From NCBI GenBank assembly GCA_028279875.1, contig JANQMU010000067.1, forward strand, positions 1 through 64,000: 64,000 bases of DNA, written 5' to 3'. The position numbers and the translations under genes were made by a program. This document shows, piece after piece, positions 52,312-61,473 of this stretch. Origin of the DNA: Rhizobiaceae bacterium. Lineage in GTDB: Bacteria; Pseudomonadota; Alphaproteobacteria; Rhizobiales; Rhizobiaceae. Numbering within the stretch: position 1 is the stretch's first letter; each line of letters begins with the position of its first letter. Below the pieces are notes generated by a model that was given only the letters and a program-made list of their open reading frames with translations, had not been told where the DNA came from and ran no database searches.

Positions 52312-53163
52312 TCAGCGGGCCCGCAATCCGGCCATCCATTGTTTGTGCTTGCGCCTGGCCTTGGTGATCAGCCCCATGCCGGAACTGTGACGCTGATTGC
52401 CGGACCCATTGATCAATTCACGATCAATATAGAGCCTGTGGCCGTTCCGGGTAAGATCCTCGTGAAACGCGACATGTTCGCACATTTCATGACCGTCCGG
52501 ACCAAGCCCCCTGTAGGAACAGCCGCGCAGCGCCTGCAATCGATAGACGCCAAGGCCCCCGAATGCGCTTTGCACCGGCAAAAAACCGGACGGTTCGAGC
52601 CTGACGCGCCGCTTCACCAGGAATTCCCTGATCGCGTCCTCGCGGCTCATGCCGTCCGGGCGCTCCCGCACCCGTTTCCAGCAGTCGTCGGGACTCCATG
52701 TGGGATGACGAAGCGCCCAGATATCGTAGTAGCGCTCGCTCTGGTTGGCGAAGATACCGGTCCAGTCCGGCTCCCGCATGTCGAACAGGTGCAGCAGTCT
52801 CTTGGCATCGAGATGTTCATTGACCGCATCCAGATCAAGAATGATCAGAAAGTCGAAATCGCCGAGCCTGGAGCAACGGAAGGTCTCTTCGAGACATTTG
52901 TTCCGCAACCAGGCAAGTCTCTCGGTTCTCACCGGAAATTCCCGGTCGAGCCCTTTATGGGATCGAACGATTCCCCGCTGATGGTCCTTGTCGAAGGCGG
53001 CAAGGATTTTCGCCGTCGAATCGACCGAGTCGTTCTCCAGGAACACATATCCCCAATCCTGCAGTACGGAGCCCAACAGGGAAACGGAGTCCAGGATACC
53101 GGGCAGGGCATGTGCGCAGTCCCGCGCCAGGCCCGCGAAAGCCACACGAGCGGTTGATGTCAA
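52312..53163 (-). CDS. Putative glycosyltransferase (GT-A-like)
   Basis: A 283-aa protein starting at TTG 53163 with a weak upstream GGAACG; GTG 53145 is an alternative. The N-terminal half resembles the GT-A nucleotide-diphospho-sugar fold: VFLENDSVDSTAKILAAF (family 2-like D-S-x-D-x-T), RLAWLRNKCLEETF and a possible metal site FLIILDLDAVNEH near residue 110. The C-terminal part (HEMCEHVAFHEDL) could bind the acceptor. I cannot assign a named family, although CAP59/mannosyltransferase-like proteins share this order of motifs. It stands between DUF502 and recG, which are usually adjacent. Confidence 0.7.
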   Translation of the reverse strand: MTSTARVAFAGLARDCAHALPGILDSVSLLGSVLQDWGYVFLENDSVDSTAKILAAFDKDHQRGIVRSHKGLDREFPVRTERLAWLRNKCLEETFRCSRLGDFDFLIILDLDAVNEHLDAKRLLHLFDMREPDWTGIFANQSERYYDIWALRHPTWSPDDCWKRVRERPDGMSREDAIREFLVKRRVRLEPSGFLPVQSAFGGLGVYRLQALRGCSYRGLGPDGHEMCEHVAFHEDLTRNGHRLYIDRELINGSGNQRHSSGMGLITKARRKHKQWMAGLRAR

Positions 53164-53276
53164 AACGAGGCGTTCCCAATCCTTTTCCGGACAGACCTAT
53201 CGGGCAGCGGGCAAACAGGCAAGGCGATGACGCCAAAATGACGGGCATAACGACGATAAGGTGGTTTTGCGACTGC

Positions 53277-55382
53277 TCACCCGGCGCGCAGCAGCCGGAT
53301 CGCTTCATCGCGGCGCCAGATGTAAAGCAGCAGACGCAGCGCCTTGCCGCGCTCCGTGGCAAGGTCTTCGTCTATCTCGAGAATGTATCGCGCGTCGTCA
53401 CGCGCCGTTTCCAACAGGTCGCCATGGGCCGACAGATCGACGAGGCGAAAGCCCGGCGAACCGGATTGACGGGTTCCGAGCAATTCGCCTTCGCCGCGTA
53501 GCCGAAGGTCCTCCTCGGCGATGCGAAAACCGTCCTCGGTCTCCCGCATGATCGACAGACGCGCCTTGCCAACATCGCTGAGCGAGCCCTTGTAGAGCAG
53601 GATACAGCTTGACGCATCGTGGCCACGGCCGACCCGGCCGCGCAACTGATGCAACTGCGCGAGCCCGAACCGTTCCGCATGCTCGATCACCATGATCGAC
53701 GCATCGGGAATGTCGACCCCGACCTCGACCACTGTCGTTGCCACCAGAATGCGCGTGCGTCCGGATTTGAAGTCGTCCATGGCCGCATCCTTTTCCGCGG
53801 CCTTCATGCGTCCGTGAACGAGCCCGACAAGCGCCCCGAACTCCTGCTGCAGGGCCTCCTGACGCTGCTCCGCTGACATCAGGTCCGACAGGTCGGAATC
53901 CTCGACAAGCGGGCAGATCCAATAGGCCTTGCGGCCGTCCGAAACAGCCTGTTTCAAGCGCGTCACGACATCGCCGAGGCGGGCCATGTCGACCATCGCC
54001 GTCGTGACCGGCTGCCGGCCGGCAGGCTTTTCCGTGAGCCTCGAGACATCCATGTCACCGAAGGCCGACAGGACCAGGGTGCGCGGGATCGGGGTCGCGG
54101 TCATGACCAGCATGTGCGGCGCGGTGCCCTTGGCCGTCAGGCGCAGGCGCTGATGGACCCCGAAACGGTGCTGCTCGTCGACGACCGCCAGAAGGAGGTC
54201 ATGATAGGTCACCGATTCCTGGAACAGCGCATGCGTCCCGATAATCAATTGCGCGTCACCCTTTTCGATGCGGTCAATTGCGGCGCTGCGCTCCTTTCCT
54301 TTCATGCGGCCCGTCAGCAGTTCCACCTGAATGCTGGCCGCCTCAGCAAGCGGTGCAATGGTCGCGTGGTGTTGCCGCGCCAGGATCTCGGTCGGGGCCA
54401 TCAGGACGGCCTGGCCGCCGGCTTCTGCGCAGGCCGCCATGGCCAGCAGGGCCACCACGGTCTTGCCGGACCCCACATCGCCCTGCAGCAGGCGCAGCAT
54501 CCGCTCGCGGCTCTTCATGTCGGTCAGGATGTCGGTCACGGCCGACCGCTGGCCATCGGTCAGACGAAACGGCAGGGCCGCGAGGATCCTGTCCCGTATC
54601 GCGCCATCTCCATCCACCGGCCGTCCTGGCAGTTTCCGTACGCGGCGGCGAACCAGGGCAAGCGACAACTGACCGGCGAGCAGTTCGTCATAGGCCAGCC
54701 GCCGCCGCGCCGGCGCATTGGGCAGCAGGTCGAGCGCGTCGCCGGGTGTGTGCAGTGTGCGGATCGCGGCATTGAAGCCGGGCAGGCCGTTGCGCTCCAG
54801 GAACGCCGCATCGAGCCATTCGGGCAGGACTGGCATGCCGGCGAGCGCCTGGTCGATAGCCCGCTGCAGCAGCTTGGCCGAGAGCCCGGCTGTCAGCGGG
54901 TAGACCGCTTCGATCATCGGAAAGCCTTCCGCATCGCTTTCCAGCGCCATGCGGTCCGGGTGAACCATGGACGGGCGGCCGTTGAACCATTCGACCTTGC
55001 CGCTGACCAGCACCGTTTCGCCGATCGGCAGGGCCTTCTCCAGCCACTGCTGACGGGCATGGAAGAAGGTCAGGGCGATCTGTCCGGTGTCGTCATGGGC
55101 CAGCACGCGATAGGGTGCGTTGGACCGCCCTGGCGGTGCGGGCTGGTGTCTGTCCACATGCAGTTTCAGCGTGACAATGGTGTTTTCCGTTGCAAAAGCG
55201 ACACCCGGCTGATGGCGCCGGTCGATCAGCCTGTATGGAGGCAGCAACAGCAGATCGACCGAGCGCACCTCGTCGGCGTCGTCGCGCCCCATCGCGCGGG
55301 CAACCAGCGTTACCGTTTTCGGTCCGATTCCCGAAAAGCTGGTCAGCGGGACAAACAGCGGGTCGAGTATATTTGGACGCAT
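53277..55382 (-). CDS. recG: ATP-dependent DNA helicase RecG
   Basis: Helicase of 701 aa from ATG 55382; an earlier TTG would add seven residues, and MRPNILDPLFVPLTSFSGIGPK is the usual alphaproteobacterial start. The N-terminal wedge/OB domain is followed by helicase motif I LQGDVGSGKTVVALLAM, motif II LLAVVDEQHRFGVHQR, motif III VMTATPIPRTL, and the C-terminal motifs VEVGVDIPDASIMVIEHAERFGLAQLHQLRGRVGRG. RecG remodels stalled replication forks and Holliday junctions. It is divergent from sdhE-mfd. Confidence 0.97.
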   Translation of the reverse strand: MRPNILDPLFVPLTSFSGIGPKTVTLVARAMGRDDADEVRSVDLLLLPPYRLIDRRHQPGVAFATENTIVTLKLHVDRHQPAPPGRSNAPYRVLAHDDTGQIALTFFHARQQWLEKALPIGETVLVSGKVEWFNGRPSMVHPDRMALESDAEGFPMIEAVYPLTAGLSAKLLQRAIDQALAGMPVLPEWLDAAFLERNGLPGFNAAIRTLHTPGDALDLLPNAPARRRLAYDELLAGQLSLALVRRRVRKLPGRPVDGDGAIRDRILAALPFRLTDGQRSAVTDILTDMKSRERMLRLLQGDVGSGKTVVALLAMAACAEAGGQAVLMAPTEILARQHHATIAPLAEAASIQVELLTGRMKGKERSAAIDRIEKGDAQLIIGTHALFQESVTYHDLLLAVVDEQHRFGVHQRLRLTAKGTAPHMLVMTATPIPRTLVLSAFGDMDVSRLTEKPAGRQPVTTAMVDMARLGDVVTRLKQAVSDGRKAYWICPLVEDSDLSDLMSAEQRQEALQQEFGALVGLVHGRMKAAEKDAAMDDFKSGRTRILVATTVVEVGVDIPDASIMVIEHAERFGLAQLHQLRGRVGRGHDASSCILLYKGSLSDVGKARLSIMRETEDGFRIAEEDLRLRGEGELLGTRQSGSPGFRLVDLSAHGDLLETARDDARYILEIDEDLATERGKALRLLLYIWRRDEAIRLLRAG

Positions 55383-55564
55383 CGATCGGAACCTGTGCTG
55401 CAAAACACGCTTGAAAGGGGCGGAATTCGTTGATTTTCGGGGCGTGAGGCGCGGTCTTCAACCTCCCTTAAGGGTGTTTCGATTTCGTCATCAACGCCTC
55501 GGCTGACAAGCGCAATCACCTTCGTTATAGAAACGCATCATCTCACGGGGCAACGATACTATTC

Positions 55565-55855
55565 ATGACCGGTACGACGCGCACAAGTGCAGAACTGGAG
55601 CCCAGGCGGCGGCGGGCGCTTTTCCGGGCCTGGCACCGTGGAATCCGCGAGATGGATCTGATCCTCGGCCGGTTTGCGGATGAACATATCGAAAGGCTCG
55701 ACACAGATGAACTGACGCTTTTCGAAAAGCTGCTGGATATCGATGATCGCGACCTTTTGCGCTGGGTGACCGGGGAAACGGCCGCACCGGCCGAATATGA
55801 CAGCCGCCTTTTCAGGAAAATCCGCGCCTACGAACAGGGCGATCCGGCATGCTGA
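55565..55855 (+). CDS. sdhE: Succinate dehydrogenase assembly factor SdhE (FAD assembly factor 2)
   Basis: A small protein of 96 aa with the family motif R-G-x-x-E-M-D (HRGIREMDLILGRF) near residue 26 and the helical end LLDIDDRDLLRWVTGE. It promotes covalent attachment of FAD to SdhA. It overlaps mfd by 7 bases. The placement between recG and mfd is common in Hyphomicrobiales. Confidence 0.93.
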   Translation: MTGTTRTSAELEPRRRRALFRAWHRGIREMDLILGRFADEHIERLDTDELTLFEKLLDIDDRDLLRWVTGETAAPAEYDSRLFRKIRAYEQGDPAC

Positions 55856-58800
55856 ACATCCTGCCGGACTGGGCGTTGGCCAGCTCCCGGGCGCCGATGA
55901 CGCTGGCCAATGTGCCGCCCGGAGCCGAAACGCTGCTTCTCGCCGAAGCCGCGCGGGCTGAAACGGCAGTGGCCTATGTCGTGTCGGACGGACAGCATAT
56001 TGCCGACCTGCAGCAGATTCTGGGCTTCATCGCGCCCGATATCCCGGTCCTGACCCTGCCGGCCTGGGACTGCCTTCCCTATGACCGTGTGTCGCCAAGC
56101 GCCGACGCGGCGGCGCGTCGCCTGTCGGCGCTGAGTTCACTGATCGCCCGCGCCGAACAGCCGCATCCGGTCATCGTGCTCCTGTCGGTCAATGCGATGC
56201 TGCAGAAAATGCCGCCGCGCCAGGTTCTTGACGGGATGAGTTTCCATGCCCGTCCAGGCAACCGGATCAAGATGGACGATCTGGCAAAACGACTGGCCGA
56301 TAACGGGTTCGACCGGGTGCCGACCGTTCGTGAAGTCGGCGAATTTGCGATCCGCGGCGGCATACTCGACGCCTTCATGCCCGGGTGCCCGGAGCCGCTG
56401 CGCCTCGATTTCTTCGGCGACACGCTGGAAACGATCCGCAGTTTCGATGCCCGGACACAGCGGACCATCCGCCAGGTGCAGTCATTTGAACTGAACCCGA
56501 TGAGCGAGGTCTCGCTGGACGAGGCCACCATCAGCCGGTTCCGAAAGAACTACCTGACGCTGTTCGGCGCCGCGACCCGCGACGACGCGCTTTATCAGGC
56601 GATCAGCGAAGGGCGCCGTTACGCCGGAATGGAGCACTGGCTGCCGCTATTCTACGAGGAACTGGAAACGGTCTTCGATTACCTTGCCGGATTTTCATTT
56701 TTCGCTGACCGCCATGTCCGGGAGGCGGCCAAGGCACGCCACGCGCAGATTCACGATCATTTCGAGGCACGGCGCAAATCCGCGCAGGACTCCGCATCGA
56801 CCCACGGCACCCCGTACAATCCGGTCCCGGTCGACCTTCTTTATCTGAATCCCGATGACGTCGAAACGCGTCTCGACGGCCTGAACACGGTGGAGATTTC
56901 CGCCTTCCGTGAAGACGAGAGCGGCGCGCGCCAGGTCGTCAATCTCGATGCCGGCCCCGGACAGAGATGGGCAAAGAGCCCGGGTCAGGGCGACCGTGAA
57001 GAGGGCCGGGTCAATATATTCGATCAGGTCGTCAAGCACGTTGCCGACGCCCGCGCCGACGGCAGCAAAATCCTGATCACCGCGTGGAGTGAGGGCGCGC
57101 TGGACCGGTTGCTTCAGGTGCTCGGCGAGCACGGGCTGGAGCGGGTCAGGCGAATCGAGACGCTGGCCGGCATGGACGGGCTGCAGGAGGGTGAGGCGGC
57201 GTCGGCCGTCCTTCATCTGGAGAGCGGATTTCAGATCGACTCGCTGGTCGTCATCGGTGAACAGGATATCCTGGGTGACCGGCTGGTGCGCCGCGGTCGC
57301 CGGCGCAAGCGCGGCGCCGACTATATTTCCGAAGTCTCCGGCCTCGAGGAGGGCGACATCGTCGTCCATGCGGAACACGGTATCGGCCGCTTCATGGGAT
57401 TGAGCACCATCGAGGCCGCTGGCGCGCCGCATGCCTGCCTGGAACTGCAATATGCCGAGCAGGCCAAGCTGTTCCTGCCGGTGGAGAATATCGAGCTCCT
57501 GTCGCGCTACGGATCCGATGCCTCGGGCGCGGTGCTGGACAAGCTGGGCGGTATTGCCTGGCAGTCACGCAAGGCCAAGCTCAAGAAGCGCCTGCTTGAC
57601 ATGGCCGAGGCCCTGATCCGCGTTGCCGCCGATCGCCAGACCCGCCGGGCGCCGCCGCTCAATGTTCCGGACGGGCTCTATGATGAGTTTTCCGCCCGGT
57701 TTCCCTACGACGAGACGGAAGATCAGATGGCGGCGATCGATTCCGTCCTTGAAGATCTGGCCAGCGGCAGACCGATGGATCGGCTGGTCTGCGGCGATGT
57801 CGGGTTCGGCAAGACCGAGGTCGCCCTGCGTGCCGCCTTCGTCGCCGCCATGAACGGCGTTCAGGTTGCCGTCGTTGTCCCCACGACCCTGCTGGCACGC
57901 CAGCATTACAAGACGTTCCGTGACAGATTGGACGGTTTCCCCATCCGGGTGCGGCAGGCCTCCAGGCTTGTCGGCCAGAAGGAACTGACGGCGACCAAGA
58001 AGGAATTGGCGGAAGGCGGAACGGATATCGTCATCGGAACCCATGCCCTGCTTGGCAAGGCAATCCGCTTTGCCAATCTCGGATTTCTGGTCATTGACGA
58101 GGAGCAGCATTTCGGTGTCAAGCACAAGGAGCGGCTGAAGGAACTCAAATCCGATGTCCATGTTCTGACCCTGTCGGCGACACCGATTCCGCGGACCCTG
58201 CAGCTTGCCATGACCGGCGTGCGCGAACTGTCGCTGATCACCACGCCGCCGATAGACCGGATGGCGGTGCGCACCTTCATTTCTCCCTTTGACGCGCTCG
58301 GAATCCGCGAGACGCTGCTGCGCGAACACTACCGCGGCGGTCAGAGTTTCTATGTGTGTCCGCGCATTGCCGATCTGGCGGAGGTCCACGCGTTTCTGGA
58401 ATCCGATGTTCCCGAACTGAAAGTGGCGGTCGCCCATGGTCAGATGGCCGCCGGCGCGTTGGACGACATCATGAACGCCTTTTACGACGGGCAGTATGAT
58501 GTGCTCCTGTCGACGACAATCGTCGAATCGGGACTGGATGTGCCGACCGCCAATACCCTGATCGTCCACCGCGCCGACATGTTCGGACTTGCGCAGCTCT
58601 ATCAGTTGCGCGGCCGGGTCGGGCGCTCCAAGGTCCGGGCCTTTGCCCTGTTCACCTTGCCCGTCAATCGCACCTTGACCGCCACCGCCGATCGCCGGCT
58701 CAAGGTGCTGCAGTCCCTCGACACGCTCGGGGCCGGGTTCGAACTGGCAAGCCATGATCTCGACATCCGCGGCGCCGGCAATCTCCTCGGCGAGGAACAG

Positions 58801-59352
58801 TCGGGTCACATTCGGGAAGTCGGTTTCGAGCTCTATCAGCACATGCTGGAGGAGGCAGTGGCCGAACTGAAGGGCGAGGAGGATGTCATCGACACCGGCT
58901 GGTCGCCGCAGATCGCAGTCGGAACGGCGGTCATGATTCCGGATGAGTATGTGCCCGATCTGCATCTGCGGCTGGGGCTTTATCGCCGTGTCGGCGAACT
59001 GACGACCCCGGACGAGATCGATGCCTTCGGCGCCGAACTCATCGACCGGTTCGGCCCGCTGCCGGAGGCCGTCCAGCACCTTCTCAAGATCGTCTATGTG
59101 AAGTCCCTGTGCCGCACGGCAAATGTCGAAAAGCTCGACGCGGGTCCGAAGGGCGTTGTGGTCCAGTTCCGCAACAGCGAATTTCCGAACCCGCCCGGCC
59201 TCGTCGAACATCTTGGAAAACAGGGCACGCTGGCCAAGATACGCCCCGATCAGAGTATCCTGTTCATTCGTGACCTGCCGACCGCCGAAAAGCGGCTGGC
59301 CGGCGCGGCCGTGATCATGAACACGCTCGCCGATATTGCCGCAGCGGCGTGA
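55849..59352 (+). CDS. mfd: Transcription-repair coupling factor Mfd
   Basis: A DNA translocase of 1167 aa. It has the N-terminal UvrB-like part, then the RNA-polymerase-interaction domain (GDIVVHAEHGIGRFMGL) near residue 500. The helicase core has motif I CGDVGFGKTEVALRAAF, motif II LVIDEEQHFGVKHKE, TLSATPIPRTLQLAM, and ESGLDVPTANTLIVHRADMFGLAQLYQLRGRVGRSK. The C-terminal TRCF domain is complete. It removes RNA polymerase stalled at lesions and recruits UvrA. Its first codons overlap the end of sdhE. Confidence 0.97.
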   Translation: MLNILPDWALASSRAPMTLANVPPGAETLLLAEAARAETAVAYVVSDGQHIADLQQILGFIAPDIPVLTLPAWDCLPYDRVSPSADAAARRLSALSSLIARAEQPHPVIVLLSVNAMLQKMPPRQVLDGMSFHARPGNRIKMDDLAKRLADNGFDRVPTVREVGEFAIRGGILDAFMPGCPEPLRLDFFGDTLETIRSFDARTQRTIRQVQSFELNPMSEVSLDEATISRFRKNYLTLFGAATRDDALYQAISEGRRYAGMEHWLPLFYEELETVFDYLAGFSFFADRHVREAAKARHAQIHDHFEARRKSAQDSASTHGTPYNPVPVDLLYLNPDDVETRLDGLNTVEISAFREDESGARQVVNLDAGPGQRWAKSPGQGDREEGRVNIFDQVVKHVADARADGSKILITAWSEGALDRLLQVLGEHGLERVRRIETLAGMDGLQEGEAASAVLHLESGFQIDSLVVIGEQDILGDRLVRRGRRRKRGADYISEVSGLEEGDIVVHAEHGIGRFMGLSTIEAAGAPHACLELQYAEQAKLFLPVENIELLSRYGSDASGAVLDKLGGIAWQSRKAKLKKRLLDMAEALIRVAADRQTRRAPPLNVPDGLYDEFSARFPYDETEDQMAAIDSVLEDLASGRPMDRLVCGDVGFGKTEVALRAAFVAAMNGVQVAVVVPTTLLARQHYKTFRDRLDGFPIRVRQASRLVGQKELTATKKELAEGGTDIVIGTHALLGKAIRFANLGFLVIDEEQHFGVKHKERLKELKSDVHVLTLSATPIPRTLQLAMTGVRELSLITTPPIDRMAVRTFISPFDALGIRETLLREHYRGGQSFYVCPRIADLAEVHAFLESDVPELKVAVAHGQMAAGALDDIMNAFYDGQYDVLLSTTIVESGLDVPTANTLIVHRADMFGLAQLYQLRGRVGRSKVRAFALFTLPVNRTLTATADRRLKVLQSLDTLGAGFELASHDLDIRGAGNLLGEEQSGHIREVGFELYQHMLEEAVAELKGEEDVIDTGWSPQIAVGTAVMIPDEYVPDLHLRLGLYRRVGELTTPDEIDAFGAELIDRFGPLPEAVQHLLKIVYVKSLCRTANVEKLDAGPKGVVVQFRNSEFPNPPGLVEHLGKQGTLAKIRPDQSILFIRDLPTAEKRLAGAAVIMNTLADIAAAA

Positions 59353-59364
59353 CGGCCGACCCCG

Positions 59365-60489
59365 TCAGAACTGTATGCGGGCTCCGAATGTGGCCGTCAC
59401 CCGCTCCAGATCCTTCTGGGTGAACGTCCCCGCCGGATCGTTGGGCGCGCCGCGGAAATTGAAACTGGTGACGTCCGGCAGCACCGAATAATCGAGTTCG
59501 GCGCGTAGGGTCCATCTGCCGACACCGAGCCGCTCCGGAACCTTGATCGTCGCACCCCCGGAAATGCCGCCGCCCACGGTGAACCCGCTTCGATCATAGT
59601 TCTCGCTCTCGGTGATCTGTGAACTGCCACTATTGGTCAACTGCCAGAAATTGCCCTTGCCTTCATGATAGGCAAGGTCAAGATGGCCGCCGACATCTAA
59701 CACGACGAAATCGCACCAGTGGGGTGTCATATAGGCGCGCGCCTCAAAGGAGGCGCCATAATAATTGTCACTCGAATCGTAATTGTACCGCTGATAGGTA
59801 TTGTTCCACAGGCTGCCATTTTGCTGAACTTCGGCATAACCATCGGAATCATATTTGATCCGTTCCCAGAAGGGTCGAACCTCAAGGGCAAAGGAATGAT
59901 TGGGCCGCTCCTCATCCGGGATAATGTTCATTCCCGCGCCGATTGAGCCGATATGCCAGCTATTCGTGGCGGAGCCGTTGCCAACGATGCCACCATCGAT
60001 GGAACCGATTCCGAAGAAAGACCCGGTGGAGTTGACCGTGACGCCGGACAGCTGTGATGTGCTGTTGTTCGTCCGTGATCCGGAAAAGCCGTATTCGTCG
60101 CGCGCCCAGATGAACTTGGTATTGATGTAGAAACTGGACGAAAACCCGTTCAGGCTCCAGTCCGGACCGTCGATTGTGCGCTCGAATTCGGTTTCGAAAC
60201 CGTAGCGGGTGATCCAGTCGGCGCCGACGACCACGCCAAACTCGATTCCGGGCGAGGGCGAATACGTGCCGATCTTTGGTTGGGCCGGCGCCTCGATCCG
60301 TGACACGGTGCCGCTGACGCCGCCGGTCATGCAGCCGGGTTTCCTGTGCATCAGATAGCCATTGTGGTGCATTGCGCAATCATAGCCCGGTGGGTTGCCG
60401 TTTTCGGCGCGAACGCCGTCGACCGCGACACCCAGCACCGGTATTGCCAGTGCAATCCTAAATAGAATCCTGGAAACACGAATATCCAT
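59365..60489 (-). CDS. Putative outer-membrane beta-barrel protein
   Basis: A 374-aa protein starting at ATG 60489 after GGGGGGTCATTC; the longer frame to 60555 adds 22 residues before a normal signal peptide (MDIRVSRILFRIALAIPVLG ... VRA). The mature part is Gly, Ser, Asn and aromatic rich, with many alternating strands, and ends in the typical barrel terminus RVTATFGARIQF. It carries a short cysteine-containing N-terminal loop (YDCAMHHNGYLMHRKPGCM). I cannot assign a family. It converges on mfd with 12 bases between stops. Confidence 0.72.
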   Translation of the reverse strand: MDIRVSRILFRIALAIPVLGVAVDGVRAENGNPPGYDCAMHHNGYLMHRKPGCMTGGVSGTVSRIEAPAQPKIGTYSPSPGIEFGVVVGADWITRYGFETEFERTIDGPDWSLNGFSSSFYINTKFIWARDEYGFSGSRTNNSTSQLSGVTVNSTGSFFGIGSIDGGIVGNGSATNSWHIGSIGAGMNIIPDEERPNHSFALEVRPFWERIKYDSDGYAEVQQNGSLWNNTYQRYNYDSSDNYYGASFEARAYMTPHWCDFVVLDVGGHLDLAYHEGKGNFWQLTNSGSSQITESENYDRSGFTVGGGISGGATIKVPERLGVGRWTLRAELDYSVLPDVTSFNFRGAPNDPAGTFTQKDLERVTATFGARIQF

Positions 60490-60777
60490 GAATGACCCCC
60501 CATCGTCACGGAACACTATGCAAGAAAACGCGCGCCACGTTTTGGGGTGTTGCATCGATTGTTCTTGGCTTTACTCGGCAACACGCACCACATCCCATCA
60601 GGAGCGGTTTTCATAAGCAATGAGTATGGGCGATGATTTGCCGCAATTGCAATGAGGGCAGCAACATGATAAAAGCTCGCGCCCCGAATCATTGCCTCAT
60701 GTTACAAAAAAGACGCACAAACCCGTATGATTGCGCGTATTGCCGGTTTGGCTGCACGGAATGATTGAAAAACAAGG

Positions 60778-61443
60778 CTATTGTTGCGCGTTACTGTCCG
60801 ATTGGCTGGCCACCTGGCGGATGGCGTCGGCCAGAACATCTGCCGTCTGGGCACCCATGATGGCGTATTTGTTGTCCAGTATGAAGCATGGGACGCCGGT
60901 GACGCCCATATGGCGCGCGGTTTCGATCTCGCCCTCGACCTCGGTGCGATCGGCATCGCTCATCAGCAGTGTTTCGGTAACCGCCCGGTCCATTCCGGCC
61001 TGTTCAGCGGCATCCAGCAGCACCGCATTATCGCCGATATTCTTGCCTTCGATGAAAAAGGCGCGAAACAGGATATCGACAAGCCGGTCCTGCACGCCCG
61101 GCGCGTCCGTGGCCGACCAGCGGATCAGCCGATGGGCGTCCAGCGTGTTGGGAGAAACGGTGATGCCGTCGAAATCGAAGGGAATGTTCTCCGCCCGTCC
61201 GGCATCGGCAATCGTGTCGTAGACCTGCTGCGCCCTCTCGGCTCCGCCGAACTTCTCCGACAGATACAAACGCCGGTCCTTGCCCTCCTTGGGCAAGGTT
61301 GAATCCAGTTGATAGGGGCGCCAGTGAACGTGGACCTGCAGATCGGCGGGCAGCGCGGCCAGCGCCGTCTCCAGGCGCTTTTTGCCGATATAGCACCAAG
61401 GACACATCACGTCCGACACGACATCGATATTGACCGGGACCAT
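60778..61443 (-). CDS. DsbA family oxidoreductase (FrnE-like)
   Basis: A thioredoxin-fold protein of 221 aa from ATG 61443 (GTG 61446 is adjacent). The active-site motif is C14-P-W-C17 in VVSDVMCPWCYIGKKRLETAL. The C-terminal half has MGVTGVPCFILDNKYAIMGAQTADVLADAI with the cis-proline region GVPCF. Absence of a signal peptide and the WCYIGKKR sequence place it with the cytoplasmic FrnE/2-hydroxychromene-2-carboxylate isomerase-like group, some of which protect against oxidative stress. It lies 30 bases after the binding-protein gene upstream in the same direction. Confidence 0.9.
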   Translation of the reverse strand: MVPVNIDVVSDVMCPWCYIGKKRLETALAALPADLQVHVHWRPYQLDSTLPKEGKDRRLYLSEKFGGAERAQQVYDTIADAGRAENIPFDFDGITVSPNTLDAHRLIRWSATDAPGVQDRLVDILFRAFFIEGKNIGDNAVLLDAAEQAGMDRAVTETLLMSDADRTEVEGEIETARHMGVTGVPCFILDNKYAIMGAQTADVLADAIRQVASQSDSNAQQ

Positions 61444-61473
61444 CACGATGCACCGGGTGCTGCCGAAGGTAGA

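Noticed and set aside
52305..52321. GGCCCG-N5-CGGGCC hairpin between the convergent DUF502 and glycosyltransferase-like genes
   Set aside because: Position fits a bidirectional terminator, but the stem is short, overlaps a stop codon and has no T run.
54114..55433. Open frame of 439 codons on the plus strand inside recG
   Set aside because: Antisense to recG motifs; Gln/Arg/His-rich composition typical of a shadow frame.
57565..59211. Open frame of 548 codons on the minus strand inside mfd
   Set aside because: mfd is complete with all helicase motifs on the other strand; the antisense translation has no recognisable domain.
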